This document shows, piece after piece, positions 27,751 through 36,956 of a stretch of 64,000 bases of DNA. The notes under the pieces were generated by a model. That model was not told the origin of the DNA and searched no databases. It saw only the letters and a program-made list of their open reading frames with translations. Source of the DNA: Clostridium sp. OS1-26 (GTDB taxonomy: Bacteria; Bacillota; Clostridia; Clostridiales; Clostridiaceae); NCBI RefSeq assembly GCF_030915445.1, contig NZ_CP133264.1, forward strand, positions 3,443,208 to 3,507,207, written 5' to 3'. Positions within the stretch are counted from its first letter, which is position 1; each line of letters starts with the position of its first letter. The translations under genes and the position numbers were made by a program.

Positions 27751-28872
27751 CTAATTTGCCTTTAATCCAGCCCCACATAAAGGTAAGATTATTTTTCCAC
27801 TGAATTTATCAACATTATTTTTATAGTAATCGAAGAAACCAGCAAAGGTTGCAGCAGTAGTTGGCTCTACATAGAATCCTCTTTCTGCTAGATAGTTTTG
27901 TGTTCCAATTATTTTGTCTTCAGCAGCAAGGATAATTTCTCCCTTAGTATCTCTTATAGCCTCTATTACTTGGTTACCTCTCATTGGAGCAGCAATAGCA
28001 ATTCCCTCAGCTAAAGTACCTCTATTAATTGTTTCTTCAACGAAATTTTTATTTTCTTTAAAGGCAGTATATATAGGAGCACAACCTTGGGATTGAACAG
28101 CAATAATTTTTGGCATTTTTTCAATTAGTTTTGATTCCAATAATTCTTTAAAACCGTAATAACAACCTAAAACTAGTGTACCATTTCCGACGGGAATCAC
28201 TAGAACCTCTGGAACTTCACCCTTTAACTGTTCGTAGATTTCGTATGCATAAGTTTTTGTACCTTGGTAAAAGAAAGGGTTATAAACATGGCTGGCATAG
28301 AAGCCCTCTCCTCTTTCTACGGCCATTAAAGCTGCCTTTGCAGTAGCTTCTCTAGTACCAGAAATCACATGAACCTTTGCGCCATGAGAAGAAATCATTT
28401 TAATTTTTTTAGATGAGGTGCCTTCAGGAACATATATGTCGCATTCAATTCCTGCTCTACTTGCATAGGCAGCTACGGAATTGCCAGCATTACCGCTGCT
28501 GTCTTGGATAACTTTTTTCACTCCCAGCTCCTTTGCTTTAGCAATTAGAACAGCAGCGCCTCTGTCCTTAAAGGATAGTGTAGGCATCATATAATCCATC
28601 TTTACTAATAAATTTCGATTATCTTTATCAAGCGAAACAAGAGATGTTAAACCTTCACCCATAGTGATGTCCTTCCATAAAGTAAAGTTTTCATCAAAAG
28701 GAAGGGCCTTTAAATATCTAAATAAGCTCCATTCATTATCCAATATATCTTCTTTAGTAAATTTAAAATCAAACTTTTCAAGGTCTAGCATTCCTCCGCA
28801 GTCACATCTGAAAATAAGTGTTTTTGGATCATGTTTTTTTCCACATTTATTACAAACATAATTAATTGACAT
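27751..28872 (-). CDS. Threonine synthase-like PLP enzyme with N-terminal zinc ribbon
   Basis: The 373-residue fold-type II PLP enzyme begins with a zinc ribbon (C7, C10, C23, C25). The PLP lysine is K102 in LSFKDRGA, followed by SSGNAGNSVAAYASRAG and the phosphate-binding VIPVGNGTLVLG. Annotation pipelines call this threonine synthase (O-phosphohomoserine to threonine). The same group includes lyases and dehydratases of amino acids. ATG 28872 follows GGGAGATG. It lies 4 bp after a YheO-type regulator gene and is clearly co-transcribed with it. That context suits an amino-acid degrading enzyme at least as well as a biosynthetic one, so I leave the symbol blank. Confidence 0.75.
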   Translation of the reverse strand: MSINYVCNKCGKKHDPKTLIFRCDCGGMLDLEKFDFKFTKEDILDNEWSLFRYLKALPFDENFTLWKDITMGEGLTSLVSLDKDNRNLLVKMDYMMPTLSFKDRGAAVLIAKAKELGVKKVIQDSSGNAGNSVAAYASRAGIECDIYVPEGTSSKKIKMISSHGAKVHVISGTREATAKAALMAVERGEGFYASHVYNPFFYQGTKTYAYEIYEQLKGEVPEVLVIPVGNGTLVLGCYYGFKELLESKLIEKMPKIIAVQSQGCAPIYTAFKENKNFVEETINRGTLAEGIAIAAPMRGNQVIEAIRDTKGEIILAAEDKIIGTQNYLAERGFYVEPTTAATFAGFFDYYKNNVDKFSGKIILPLCGAGLKAN

Positions 28873-28876
28873 ATGA

Positions 28877-29524
28877 TCATCTCCCATCCTCAATCTTTTT
28901 TATTTCATCTAAATAACTATATACAGTTACTTTAGATATATTTAATTTCTCAGCTACTTTTTCAATTGCCCCTTTAATAAGGAATATTCCTTTTTTGTCC
29001 ATAAACTTAATTAAATCAATTTTATCCTTTCTTTTCAGAGTATCAACATCATTAGTATTGATAATTTTATCTGTTAAATCATCTACTATTTCTATTACGT
29101 TATCAAAGGGCTCCACATCCTCTTCAGTCTTTTCTTGTTTAACGCTCATAAAGTCTTCTAGAAAGCCTTGAAAATTTCTCATTATTTCCAAGTCATAATT
29201 TATACATAGAGCACCGATTACTTTTCCTTTGGAATCTCTAATAAGAGCAGTAGAGGATTTTATTTCTCTACCATCTCCAGTAATGAATTTGTAGTTTGCG
29301 GTATAATCTTCATGAAATTCCTTTGATAATAGAACATCTTTAACTAAGTGATCAAAGGATTGGCCAACTTCTCTTCCGGTTACATGGTTATTAACTGCAT
29401 AAACCACTGAATTTTGAGGTGTTGATAAATCATGAATTACTACTTCACAGTTTTTGCCAAAGGTTTTAGCTATCAGGTTAGCCGTTGGAATAAATTTTTC
29501 TAGATCTTTATTCAATTTAACCAA
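28877..29524 (-). CDS. YheO-type PAS and helix-turn-helix transcriptional regulator
   Basis: The 215-residue regulator has the YheO_PAS domain (about 5-120; FGKNCEVVIHDLSTPQNSVV, TGREVGQSF, GALCINYDLE). A C-terminal helix-turn-helix (about 185-210; KLNISKVTVYSYLDEIKK) follows. From memory, YheO-domain regulators studied so far control amino-acid catabolism, several of them D-amino or hydroxy-amino acids. I prefer TTG 29524, nine bases after GGAG; the in-frame ATG at 29539 contains that site. It precedes the PLP-enzyme gene by 4 bp. A 23-bp inverted repeat in its promoter region is the obvious candidate operator. Confidence 0.82.
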   Translation of the reverse strand: MVKLNKDLEKFIPTANLIAKTFGKNCEVVIHDLSTPQNSVVYAVNNHVTGREVGQSFDHLVKDVLLSKEFHEDYTANYKFITGDGREIKSSTALIRDSKGKVIGALCINYDLEIMRNFQGFLEDFMSVKQEKTEEDVEPFDNVIEIVDDLTDKIINTNDVDTLKRKDKIDLIKFMDKKGIFLIKGAIEKVAEKLNISKVTVYSYLDEIKKIEDGR

Positions 29525-29562
29525 TATAATCAACTCCATATATAAAATTATATTTAAAATTA

Positions 29563-29639
29563 TTTTTATATAAAAAATTATATAAGTTTTGTAATGTTAT
29601 TAGTATTTACCTTAAATTATATAATTTTTTATATAAAAA
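29563..29639. promoter_or_regulatory. 23-bp perfect inverted repeat, candidate operator of the YheO-type regulator
   Basis: The arms at 29563-29585 and 29617-29639 are exact reverse complements over 23 bases, separated by 31 bases. Each arm contains the sub-palindrome TTATATAA. They lie 39-115 bp upstream of the regulator start and are the only notable structure in the 384-bp divergent intergenic region (29525-29908). The M50 protease promoter faces the other way, so the repeat could affect both. Confidence 0.6.
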
Positions 29640-29908
29640 TCAATACTAAGTATAAAAAATATATAAAAACTTATATTATTGATTTACTTGAGAGTTTAAT
29701 ATATACATTAATGCTTAAATATTAGAAAACTTTATTAATTGCAAGGAAAACAAAGGAAGCATATAATACATTGTTATTACAGTAAAAAGTGGTATAAAAA
29801 AGAAATGTTTTAGAGAAACAGGAGCTTGATTAACAAATATTATGATGGTAAAATATCGTTATTACAAATTTAAAAAGTGATATTTGATACCGCATGGAGG
29901 TGTTTGCA

Positions 29909-30760
29909 ATGGATGATAACATTAAATTTCAAATTAAAGAGCAGGATGGCGTTCAGATAGTAGAAAATCTTGATGAAGTAGAGAGGCTTCCAAAAGAGAA
30001 AAGCAAGAAGGGTAAGTTAGCAGGATTAGGAGTTGCTGGGGCACTATTAGCTAAATTTTTGGTTAAGCTTAAATTTCTATTTGTTTTCCTTAAGTTAGGA
30101 AAAATATTGTCAACTTTTGGATCCATGATTCTTATGATTTGGGTATATGCTACAATTCATGGATGGATGTTTGCAGTAGGGTTTGTACTATTATTATTTA
30201 TGCATGAAATGGGACATTATTTTGCAGCTAAAAAAGCTAAATTACCAGTGTCTACACCAATATTTATACCTTTTGTAGGAGCGTTTATTTCTATGAAAGA
30301 GATGCCGACAGATGCATCTACTGAAGCATTTGTGGCTATAGGAGGTCCTGTTCTTGGAAGTATCGGAGCATTAATATGTCTATTAATTTATTATATAACC
30401 GGAAAAAGCATATTTATAGCACTAGCATACAGTGGTTTTATACTCAACTTATTTAATCTTATACCTGTTCATCCATTAGATGGTGGACGTGTTGTTACAG
30501 CTATATCACCAGCACTTTGGATCATAGGTATACCTCTGATGTTAGTTGCTGCAGTAAAGTTTTTAAATCCTATAATAATAATGTTTCTAATTCTAGGAGC
30601 TATTGAATTATACAAATATTATAAAAATCCAGATAAAAAATACTATGAAGTTAAAAAATCTACCAGAGTAATATATGCCTTAACTTATTTTGGACTAATA
30701 GCAGTATTAGGTCTATGTAGTGGATATATTTATCATGTTATACCTAATGTAGCAAGGTAA
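29909..30760 (+). CDS. Site-2 protease family (M50) membrane metalloprotease
   Basis: The 283-residue integral membrane protein has the zinc motif HEMGH (99-103) in one helix and NLIPVHPLDGGR (about 186-197) in another, the pair that defines site-2 proteases. About six hydrophobic helices are visible after a charged cytosolic N-terminus of about 38 residues. Members cut membrane-embedded anti-sigma factors or signal peptides; the substrate here is unknown. ATG 29909 follows GGAGGTG; an earlier in-frame start at 29894 overlaps the site. Confidence 0.88.
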   Translation: MDDNIKFQIKEQDGVQIVENLDEVERLPKEKSKKGKLAGLGVAGALLAKFLVKLKFLFVFLKLGKILSTFGSMILMIWVYATIHGWMFAVGFVLLLFMHEMGHYFAAKKAKLPVSTPIFIPFVGAFISMKEMPTDASTEAFVAIGGPVLGSIGALICLLIYYITGKSIFIALAYSGFILNLFNLIPVHPLDGGRVVTAISPALWIIGIPLMLVAAVKFLNPIIIMFLILGAIELYKYYKNPDKKYYEVKKSTRVIYALTYFGLIAVLGLCSGYIYHVIPNVAR

Positions 30761-30860
30761 TGAATATTCAATTCAAAAACTTAACTCTACATTAATTCTT
30801 CACAATATAAATGGTTTTTAAAAACTTATAAAATTAAAATAAACAATTGAAAAGTAGTTA

Positions 30861-30894
30861 TAAAAATGATATATTATTTAATATATCATTTTTA
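30861..30894 (+). terminator. Perfect 15-bp hairpin between the M50 and AI-2E genes
   Basis: TAAAAATGATATATT (30861-30875) and AATATATCATTTTTA (30880-30894) with a 4-base loop, about 100 bp past the M50 stop and 23 bp before the next start. It is a likely terminator for the M50 gene. Confidence 0.65.
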
Positions 30895-30916
30895 TAATTT
30901 CAGGGAGGGATATCTT

Positions 30917-32029
30917 TTGTTTTTTAATAAAGATAAGATCAAGTATTTTGATCTAATAGTTGCTGTAATCATATCGTTTATAGGTATTGAACTAATTTTA
31001 AATTATAAAAATATATTATCAATAATAGGTACTGCAGCAAAAATTTTATCGCCATTTATTTTAGCTTTTATAATAGCGTATATGTTAAATCCAATAATGG
31101 TCTTTTTAGAGAAAAAGTTAAACTTAAAAAGAGGACAAAGCATACTAGTTACATATGCATTTATAGTTGGAGTGATAGTGGTTTTTTCCATGGTGCTGCT
31201 TCCTAAAATATTCAGCAGTGTAATGGAGATTATTCAAAATATACCTGCCTTTACATCAGAGGCGTATAAATGGATGTATAACCATAATACTAGCACGATG
31301 ATTAATTCTAGTGAATTCATAAAGAATAATGCAGGTACATTGGTGCAAAAGTTTAGTTCTTTTACTTCTAATTGGTTAAATATAGTTTTATCAAAGACTA
31401 TATCATTTACCAGCTCTTTGGTAAATATACTATTTGGATTAATAATATCCATATATATATTATCTGATAAAGAGAAGTTTAAAAGTATAGCAAAAAATAT
31501 GACATGCATAACTTTTAAAGAAAAATATTCAAGCTATATAATAGATTTTTTTAAGAATGTAAATAATATGATAAGTTTATATATAGGTACAAAAGCTATA
31601 GATTCATTAATAATAGGTGTTATATGTTTTATTGGACTAATTTTATTCAAGTCTCCATATGCACTGCTTATATCTATAATAGTAACTATAACAAACATGA
31701 TACCTTATTTTGGACCATTTATAGGTATGATTCCACCTTTTATAATAAATCTTTTTTATGATCCCAAAAGAGCAGTATGGATTTTAATATTTTTAGTATT
31801 GCTTCAACAATTTGATGCATGGTTCTTAGAGCCTAAGCTTGTAGGAGATAAAGTTGGATTAAGTCCTTTTTTAATTATATTTGGTATAACAGTTGGCGGA
31901 AGTTTGTTTGGTGTATGGGGAATGATACTAGCATCTCCCATTATGGCAGTTTTAAAAATATACATTGGAACCTGGTTTGAAAATAAGGTTAGAAAATTTA
32001 AGGAAAAAGAAAAATCAATTAAGGTATAG
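30917..32029 (+). CDS. AI-2E family (PerM/YtvI-type) permease
   Basis: The 370-residue membrane protein has about seven to eight helices and the AI-2E family pattern: FIIAYMLNPIMVFLEKK near the start, a large extracytoplasmic loop (about 85-150), and the diagnostic C-terminal VLLQQFDAWFLEPKLVGDKV with SPFLIIFGITVGG. Family members include sodium/proton antiporters and exporters; transport of AI-2 is not general. TTG 30917 lies seven bases after AGGGAGGG; the longer in-frame ORF from 30866 has no ribosome binding site. It is followed 15 bp later by a small unknown gene. Confidence 0.87.
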   Translation: MFFNKDKIKYFDLIVAVIISFIGIELILNYKNILSIIGTAAKILSPFILAFIIAYMLNPIMVFLEKKLNLKRGQSILVTYAFIVGVIVVFSMVLLPKIFSSVMEIIQNIPAFTSEAYKWMYNHNTSTMINSSEFIKNNAGTLVQKFSSFTSNWLNIVLSKTISFTSSLVNILFGLIISIYILSDKEKFKSIAKNMTCITFKEKYSSYIIDFFKNVNNMISLYIGTKAIDSLIIGVICFIGLILFKSPYALLISIIVTITNMIPYFGPFIGMIPPFIINLFYDPKRAVWILIFLVLLQQFDAWFLEPKLVGDKVGLSPFLIIFGITVGGSLFGVWGMILASPIMAVLKIYIGTWFENKVRKFKEKEKSIKV

Positions 32030-32044
32030 AGAGGAGAGAAGATT

Positions 32045-32227
32045 TTGGAAATACATGTGTTCTTAAAGAACCAAAAAGAACCAGTTGTGTATAGTGGAGA
32101 TAGAATTGATGTGCTAGATTTTGAAATGGCTGGCGTTAAATATAAGCAGATAAGGTACTTTAAAAAAGGTTTTAGCAAAAGTGAGCTTATAGAAGAGAAT
32201 ATTGTAAATAAAATAGTTGAAAAGTAG
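32045..32227 (+). CDS. Small hypothetical protein (60 aa)
   Basis: I do not recognise it. TTG 32045 follows GAGGAGAGAAG with good spacing. The product is basic and soluble (MEIHVFLKNQKEPVVYSGDR start, predicted beta-rich, then a helical tail). It sits 15 bp after the permease gene and directly before a terminator, so it is the last gene of that unit. Confidence 0.6.
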   Translation: MEIHVFLKNQKEPVVYSGDRIDVLDFEMAGVKYKQIRYFKKGFSKSELIEENIVNKIVEK

Positions 32228-32249
32228 TTGGTTACTTTCAACTATTTTT
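32224..32249 (+). terminator. Terminator after the 60-aa gene
   Basis: TAGTTG (32224-32229) pairs with CAACTA (32238-32243), followed by TTTTTTAA. The stem overlaps the stop codon. Confidence 0.7.
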
Positions 32250-32372
32250 TAATCTTTGTATTATTAGTTATGTAATAATGTTGAATTGTCCTGAAATTTC
32301 CTATAAAATTAAATTATACTAAATGTTTACTGAAATTAGGATTAAAGTAGATAGTTTGAAAGGTGGAAGCTT

Positions 32373-33164
32373 ATGAACATAGTTGTTGTTGGGGCCGGAC
32401 ACGGGGGCTGTAGCATTATTCAATCTTTAAGTAATATTAGTGATATAAAAATTAAAACCGTTGTTGATAGAGACATGGATGCATCAGGAATTAAGTTAGC
32501 CAAGCAGTTAGGTATTACTTGCTTAAAATCAATAGATGATATAAGTTGTGATAATATTGATATAATTCTTGAGGTTACAGGGAGCGAGAATGTTTCAAGA
32601 ATTCTGTTTGAAAAATTTAGTGACAAGACTACTATACTTAATTCTAAGGCTGCATTATTAATAACAACTTTAGTGAAAAAAGATATAGAAACATTGGAAA
32701 AGCTTAATAAGAGTATGGAAGTAATTAATGATACTTCATCTGTAATACAAAAGGAGCTTAAAGATATATCAACCAGTGTTAAAGATATTCATAATGTGAG
32801 CGATACTTTAGTGATTTCTACTAAAAATTCAAATGAATATATTACTAAAACAGATGAAATAATAAAGTATGTAGAAAAAATGACTAAATATACGAAAATA
32901 TTAGGACTTAATGCTGCAATTCAAGCAGCAAGAGCTGGAGAGCAAGGAAAGGGATTTTCGGTAGTTGCAACTGAAATTCAAAAGCTTGCAGAAAGTACAA
33001 GAGGTTTTAGTGAAGAAATAAGTAAAATTTTGAATCAGTTATCCGGTGAAATAAAGAATATCAAAGAAGAGTCAAATAAATTAAATTCTTTATCAGAACT
33101 TCAGGTTACTGCTTCAAATAAAGTCAACAATGCGGTAGATAAATTAGTTAATGAAACAAGTTAA
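32373..33164 (+). CDS. Soluble chemoreceptor with N-terminal Rossmann (NAD-binding-like) domain
   Basis: Residues 1-100 form a dehydrogenase-like Rossmann fold: [20 protein letters not shown] carries the GxGxxG loop, VVDRD is the acidic second strand, and [10 protein letters not shown] follows, as in aspartate/homoserine dehydrogenase N-domains. There is no catalytic domain. Residues about 105-263 are a short methyl-accepting signalling coiled coil with tip [20 protein letters not shown]. The glutamine replaces the usual glutamate of [11 protein letters not shown]. No membrane segment is present. The design implies a cytosolic receptor that reports NAD(H) or a related metabolite to the chemotaxis array; that ligand is inference. 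The start is ATG 32373 after AAAGGTGG. Confidence 0.82.
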   Translation: MNIVVVGAGHGGCSIIQSLSNISDIKIKTVVDRDMDASGIKLAKQLGITCLKSIDDISCDNIDIILEVTGSENVSRILFEKFSDKTTILNSKAALLITTLVKKDIETLEKLNKSMEVINDTSSVIQKELKDISTSVKDIHNVSDTLVISTKNSNEYITKTDEIIKYVEKMTKYTKILGLNAAIQAARAGEQGKGFSVVATEIQKLAESTRGFSEEISKILNQLSGEIKNIKEESNKLNSLSELQVTASNKVNNAVDKLVNETS

Positions 33165-33221
33165 CTTGGATACTACATTTATATAAACAGAATTAAAATC
33201 TAGCATAGTTTTAAATATAAA

Positions 33222-33278
33222 AAGAATCTCCTGTAATTAGGTTTTCGGCAAAACCAATTAAATTACATGGAGATTCTT
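33222..33278. terminator. Bidirectional terminator between two chemoreceptor genes
   Basis: AAGAATCTCC (33222-33231) pairs with GGAGATTCTT (33269-33278), with an inner GGTTTT/AAAACC stem. It separates convergent genes. Confidence 0.8.
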
Positions 33279-33281
33279 ATT

Positions 33282-34811
33282 TTAGGAAATCAATTCATTC
33301 ATTTCAACAGCAATATTTTTTAAGCTTTCAGCACTGCTGGTCAATTCTTCACTTATAGCTAAATTTTGACTTATGGATTTGTTAACTAAATTGAAATTGT
33401 TTATAGTTTCTTTTGTAGTTTCACAGATATTGCTATTAAATACAACAACACTTTGAGTTTCTGATAATAGAGTATTAGTCAGCGTACTTATTTCTTGTAT
33501 ATTTATTCCAGAATCCTTTAATCCAGTTAGCATAACTCTTATATTTTCAACAGCATTAGTTATAATAGCGTCTCCAGTGCTTATTTTTTCAGTGTTCTCG
33601 GTCATAAGATTCTCTACCTCAGTAACTCTTTCCTTAAACTCATTAGTAATCAATGATACATCGTTTAGCGATTCTCTTGTATTTTCAGCGAGAGTTCTGA
33701 TTTCATCTGCAACAACTGCAAAACCTCGTCCAAGCTCACCAGCTCTTGCTGCTTCAATAGATGCATTTAATGCAAGAAGATTGGTTTGGTCAGATATCTG
33801 TCTTATTATAAGGAGTATTTCATCAATTTGTTGAGATTTTTCCTCTAATATCTTTGTAGCATCAAATGTATTTTCTACACTATTTTTTATACTACTTATA
33901 ATATTCAGAGTTTCACTTAACGCTTCTTCATTTTGATTAGACAAATGAATGAGATTTGTAGAATTGCTTTCAGTATCTTTAGCTTTAGTTGAGATAGATT
34001 CATTTGCATTCAAAAGTTCATTAAGTATTCTAGTATTTTCAGAAGAATTGTTTAACAGCTTATCTGCATCTTCAGAAATTGTTTGAGTAGTATTTGATAT
34101 TTCCTCCATAGCTTTACTTTCTTCTGTAGATATAGCAGCTAATGTTTCACTTGAACTTAACAAACATTTGGCAAATTCAGCGGTTTTATTAAATAAATTA
34201 CTTATATTTTCATTATTCTTTTTAAGTTCTTCTTCACTCTTTTCGATAGATTTTAGCAGCTTAGATGAAAAGGAGGTAAAAGCTATAATAGCAAATGAAA
34301 CTAGGAATATAGCAACTATTCTAAGTATCAATTCTCTTAAAAAAAACTGATTTGGTAATGTATAAGGATTCATAGTAAACACTATAATTTCTGAGACAAT
34401 ACTTAATATAATGGAAATTATATTCATTTTGTTATCCAAAAATAGGGAACCAAGTAAAATAAAATAAAATACTGTTACCCAAAGCTCTTTGGATGGAATT
34501 ATTAAACCCATATATATGCAGTTTGTATAAGAAACTACAAGTATAACTATTTTTAGATTTTTGAAGACTTTATCGTTTAGCTTTTTATCTGCAACTGCTA
34601 GCTTATACATAACATTGAGAATAACTATTTCAAAAACACTTAGTAAAGATAGTGCAATTAAATAAGACCAACTAACTTCATTATACAAGCCCGATAGTTT
34701 CATTATAGAAAACAATGATCCTGCTAGTAACGCGCTTATAGAATAGATGACTATAACGAATTTTAATGTTTGCTCTTGATATTTAACTATAGTGTTTGAA
34801 TTGGTTTGCAT
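33282..34811 (-). CDS. Methyl-accepting chemotaxis protein with six-helix membrane sensor
   Basis: The 509-residue receptor lacks the usual large extracellular domain. Residues about 15-190 contain roughly six hydrophobic helices with very short loops. The cytoplasmic signalling domain follows, with tip [20 protein letters not shown]. This layout suits sensing of a membrane-soluble ligand, a membrane state or a partner protein. ATG 34811 is preferred; a TTG four codons earlier abuts the AAGGAG. It lies 25 bp downstream of a KAS III-like gene on the same strand, so both should fall under the c-di-GMP riboswitch at 35908-35998. Confidence 0.88.
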   Translation of the reverse strand: MQTNSNTIVKYQEQTLKFVIVIYSISALLAGSLFSIMKLSGLYNEVSWSYLIALSLLSVFEIVILNVMYKLAVADKKLNDKVFKNLKIVILVVSYTNCIYMGLIIPSKELWVTVFYFILLGSLFLDNKMNIISIILSIVSEIIVFTMNPYTLPNQFFLRELILRIVAIFLVSFAIIAFTSFSSKLLKSIEKSEEELKKNNENISNLFNKTAEFAKCLLSSSETLAAISTEESKAMEEISNTTQTISEDADKLLNNSSENTRILNELLNANESISTKAKDTESNSTNLIHLSNQNEEALSETLNIISSIKNSVENTFDATKILEEKSQQIDEILLIIRQISDQTNLLALNASIEAARAGELGRGFAVVADEIRTLAENTRESLNDVSLITNEFKERVTEVENLMTENTEKISTGDAIITNAVENIRVMLTGLKDSGINIQEISTLTNTLLSETQSVVVFNSNICETTKETINNFNLVNKSISQNLAISEELTSSAESLKNIAVEMNELIS

Positions 34812-34836
34812 ATAACTACTCAACTCCTTAAAATTA

Positions 34837-35841
34837 TTACCATTTATATAGTAAGGTTCCTACACTGTATCCAGAGGCTACAGAGCAGAATACAACTATA
34901 TCATCTCTATTAAATTTTTTATATTTTAATCTGTCATCTAAAGCCATAATAGGACTTGTACACCCAGTATACCCATATTTATTTCCAACAAAGGTTGCCT
35001 TGCTTATATCGGCGCCTAGTTTATCTAAGGTTAACTCAAGATCTACTCGTGAAAATTGTGACATAAAATAATGGTTAACGTCCTCAGGTACGTATCCACA
35101 GTCCTGTAAAAGTTTTGTGATTGTTTCACTCCATTTTTCTGAAAGAAAACTAAAATCGAAGGGTTTCCAAAGCATTTTTTTATCTTCTGAATCAATATTA
35201 TTATCAGGAACACTTGACATTCCGCATCCTGGCATGGTTACAGACCAGTAGTAGGAATCATCTGTAAACATTCTAGAACCTAAAATGCCTCTTTCTTCCT
35301 CTTCATCTCTTTTTTCAAGAATTACTGCGGCTGCACCATCAGCAGAACATCCAAAAGCCACCATATCATCTTGCCTAGCTAGTGCACTGATTAGCAGTGA
35401 TCCAACAACTAATACTCTTTTATATTTTGCATCAGTTTTAAGATACCTAGCTGCTATATCCATACCTGTTATCATACCGATACAATTACAGTTAACATCA
35501 AAAACTGATGAAACATTCTCTGCTTTAAGTTGATTTTTAATTAAAAGAGCACAGCAAGGTGATAAATATTCAGGTGTATCTGATACCGAGATAATCATAT
35601 CAACATCAGATGCAGATAACCCTGCACTGGCTAAAGCTTGATTAGAGGCTTGAACTGCCATGGTAACACTAGTTTCACCCTTGTCAGCAAGAGTTCTTAT
35701 TTCTCTGCCTAACTTGTCCATAAGTGCTGCAGCGTGATCTTCAAGTTGATATTTTTTAAAATGTTCAACGAAATAGTGGTTGTCTAATTGTCTGTTGGGA
35801 TGATATGTTCCAACTCCAATTATATGTACATTTTTATTCAT
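34837..35841 (-). CDS. Ketoacyl-ACP synthase III-like thiolase-fold enzyme
   Basis: The 334-residue thiolase-fold protein resembles FabH. The nucleophile is C120 in [10 protein letters not shown], aligned with the FDINAACAG loop of FabH. The two other FabH catalytic positions differ. PHQAN is replaced by MSQFS (260-264), so the histidine position is serine. The GNTSAAS asparagine region reads GYTGCTS (290-296). It may therefore catalyse a different condensation, acyl transfer or hydrolysis. No fatty-acid synthesis genes adjoin; its only partner is the six-helix chemoreceptor gene downstream. ATG 35841 follows AGGGGGAG; the ORF extends upstream without a site. Expression should depend on c-di-GMP. 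Confidence 0.82.
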   Translation of the reverse strand: MNKNVHIIGVGTYHPNRQLDNHYFVEHFKKYQLEDHAAALMDKLGREIRTLADKGETSVTMAVQASNQALASAGLSASDVDMIISVSDTPEYLSPCCALLIKNQLKAENVSSVFDVNCNCIGMITGMDIAARYLKTDAKYKRVLVVGSLLISALARQDDMVAFGCSADGAAAVILEKRDEEEERGILGSRMFTDDSYYWSVTMPGCGMSSVPDNNIDSEDKKMLWKPFDFSFLSEKWSETITKLLQDCGYVPEDVNHYFMSQFSRVDLELTLDKLGADISKATFVGNKYGYTGCTSPIMALDDRLKYKKFNRDDIVVFCSVASGYSVGTLLYKW

Positions 35842-35872
35842 AGTAACTCCCCCTAATAATTTGCTGCAAAAA

Positions 35873-35905
35873 CAAAAAAATAGCAATGCTAAGCAATGCT
35901 ATTTT
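35873..35905 (-). terminator. Intrinsic terminator of the c-di-GMP riboswitch
   Basis: On the minus strand AAAAATAGCATTGC pairs with GCATTGCTATTTTT (one mismatch), running into a T-rich tract. It sits between the riboswitch aptamer and the KAS III-like start at 35841. Confidence 0.85.
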
Positions 35906-35907
35906 TA

Positions 35908-35998
35908 AACAGCGTTAACCTAGCAACCTGACAATCATGGGAAAATGTCCTTTAGACTCATGGCTTTGCGTCCTTACCTTTAGATAAGTTTGCCTTTA
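35908..35998 (-). promoter_or_regulatory. Cyclic di-GMP-I (GEMM) riboswitch
   Basis: The minus strand contains the aptamer landmarks in order: GGCAAAC, GGTAAGGACGCAAAGCC, GTCTAAA, then GTCAGGTTGCTAGGTTAAC. The GGACGCAAAGCC block and the AGGTTGC tetraloop-receptor strand are diagnostic of GEMM-I. The terminator 3 bases downstream gives the expression platform, with c-di-GMP expected to modulate termination ahead of the KAS III-like/chemoreceptor pair. Confidence 0.9.
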
Positions 35999-36152
35999 TT
36001 AAGTTTGACTATTATTTTGTTTAAGCTACTATTTAATATCAGTTTTAATTATATCATAATTTTCATAAAACTCAACATATCTGTCGAACGATGTGTATAA
36101 TATAGTTACGAATGTCATTATAATGTGAAAATAACAGGAGGATATAAATATC

Positions 36153-36898
36153 ATGTTTATAGATGTTCACACTCATATAGATCAATATAATAAAGAGGAT
36201 TTAAAAAGGGCCATAAAGGAAATAAATGAAAATAAAATATTGAGTATAGCTAATTCAATGGATATGGAATCTTATATAAAAAGCAAGAAAATATCTAAAA
36301 TGAGTTCTTATATAGTACCTACCTTTGGGATACACCCATGGAAAGCAAAAGGTTGTGAAAGAGACTTATGTACGCTTATTCCATATATAGAAGAAACTCC
36401 AATTGTTGGAGAGATAGGCCTTGATTTTTTTTGGGTGGAAGATAAAACAAGTTTTGAATCGCAAATAAAAGTATTTGAATTTTTCTTACGTGAGGCTAAG
36501 CGGCTAAATAAGGTTATAAATATCCATACTAAAGGTGCTGAAGAAGAGGTTTTAAAGCTTTTAGATAAGTACTCTATGAGTAGGGTGATAGTCCACTGGT
36601 ATTCTGGTCCTAAGAATGTGTTAAATAAAATGATAGATAGAGGGTACTATTTTACAATAAGTACGGAGCTTTTTATTCGGATATTATAAGAGAAATAGCA
36701 GCCTTTATACCTGTAGATAAAATGTTTGTAGAAACTGATGGGCCAGGAGCAGAAGAATGGTTAAGTGGTAATATAGGAATGCCCAAATTAGTTTTAAAGA
36801 TTATGAAAGCATTAGGCGAGATGAAAAAACTGACCTTTGAAGAAATGGAAAAACAGATGGAAGATAATTTTAATGCCTTAGTTGGAAAGGATATATAG
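36153..36898 (+). pseudogene. TatD-family metal-dependent hydrolase, frameshifted
   Basis: TatD-type nucleases/hydrolases use two metals on a TIM barrel. Metal ligands appear across two frames: DVHTHID (4-10), GEIGLD near 90, NIHTKG, IVHWYSG, then ETDGPGAEEW in the second frame. The first frame reads ...ISTELFIRIL and stops at 36687-36689. Adding one T to the T5 run at about 36670-36674 continues as LFYSDIIREIAAFIPVDKMF to TAG 36896-36898, giving a 248-residue protein of about normal TatD length. Without the repair the last metal aspartate is lost. The start is ATG 36153 after AGGAGG. It is one of four homopolymer disruptions in the window. Confidence 0.82.
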
Positions 36899-36920
36899 AG
36901 TTTAAGATCTTAAGTTAGCT

Positions 36921-36950
36921 TTGACATAATTATCTATAAAATGATATAAT
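36921..36950 (+). promoter_or_regulatory. Promoter of the thiX leader
   Basis: Consensus TTGACA (36921-36926), 18 bases, consensus TATAAT (36945-36950). Transcription should start near 36957, only about 20 nt before the terminator hairpin. Confidence 0.8.
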
Positions 36951-36956
36951 AACAGT

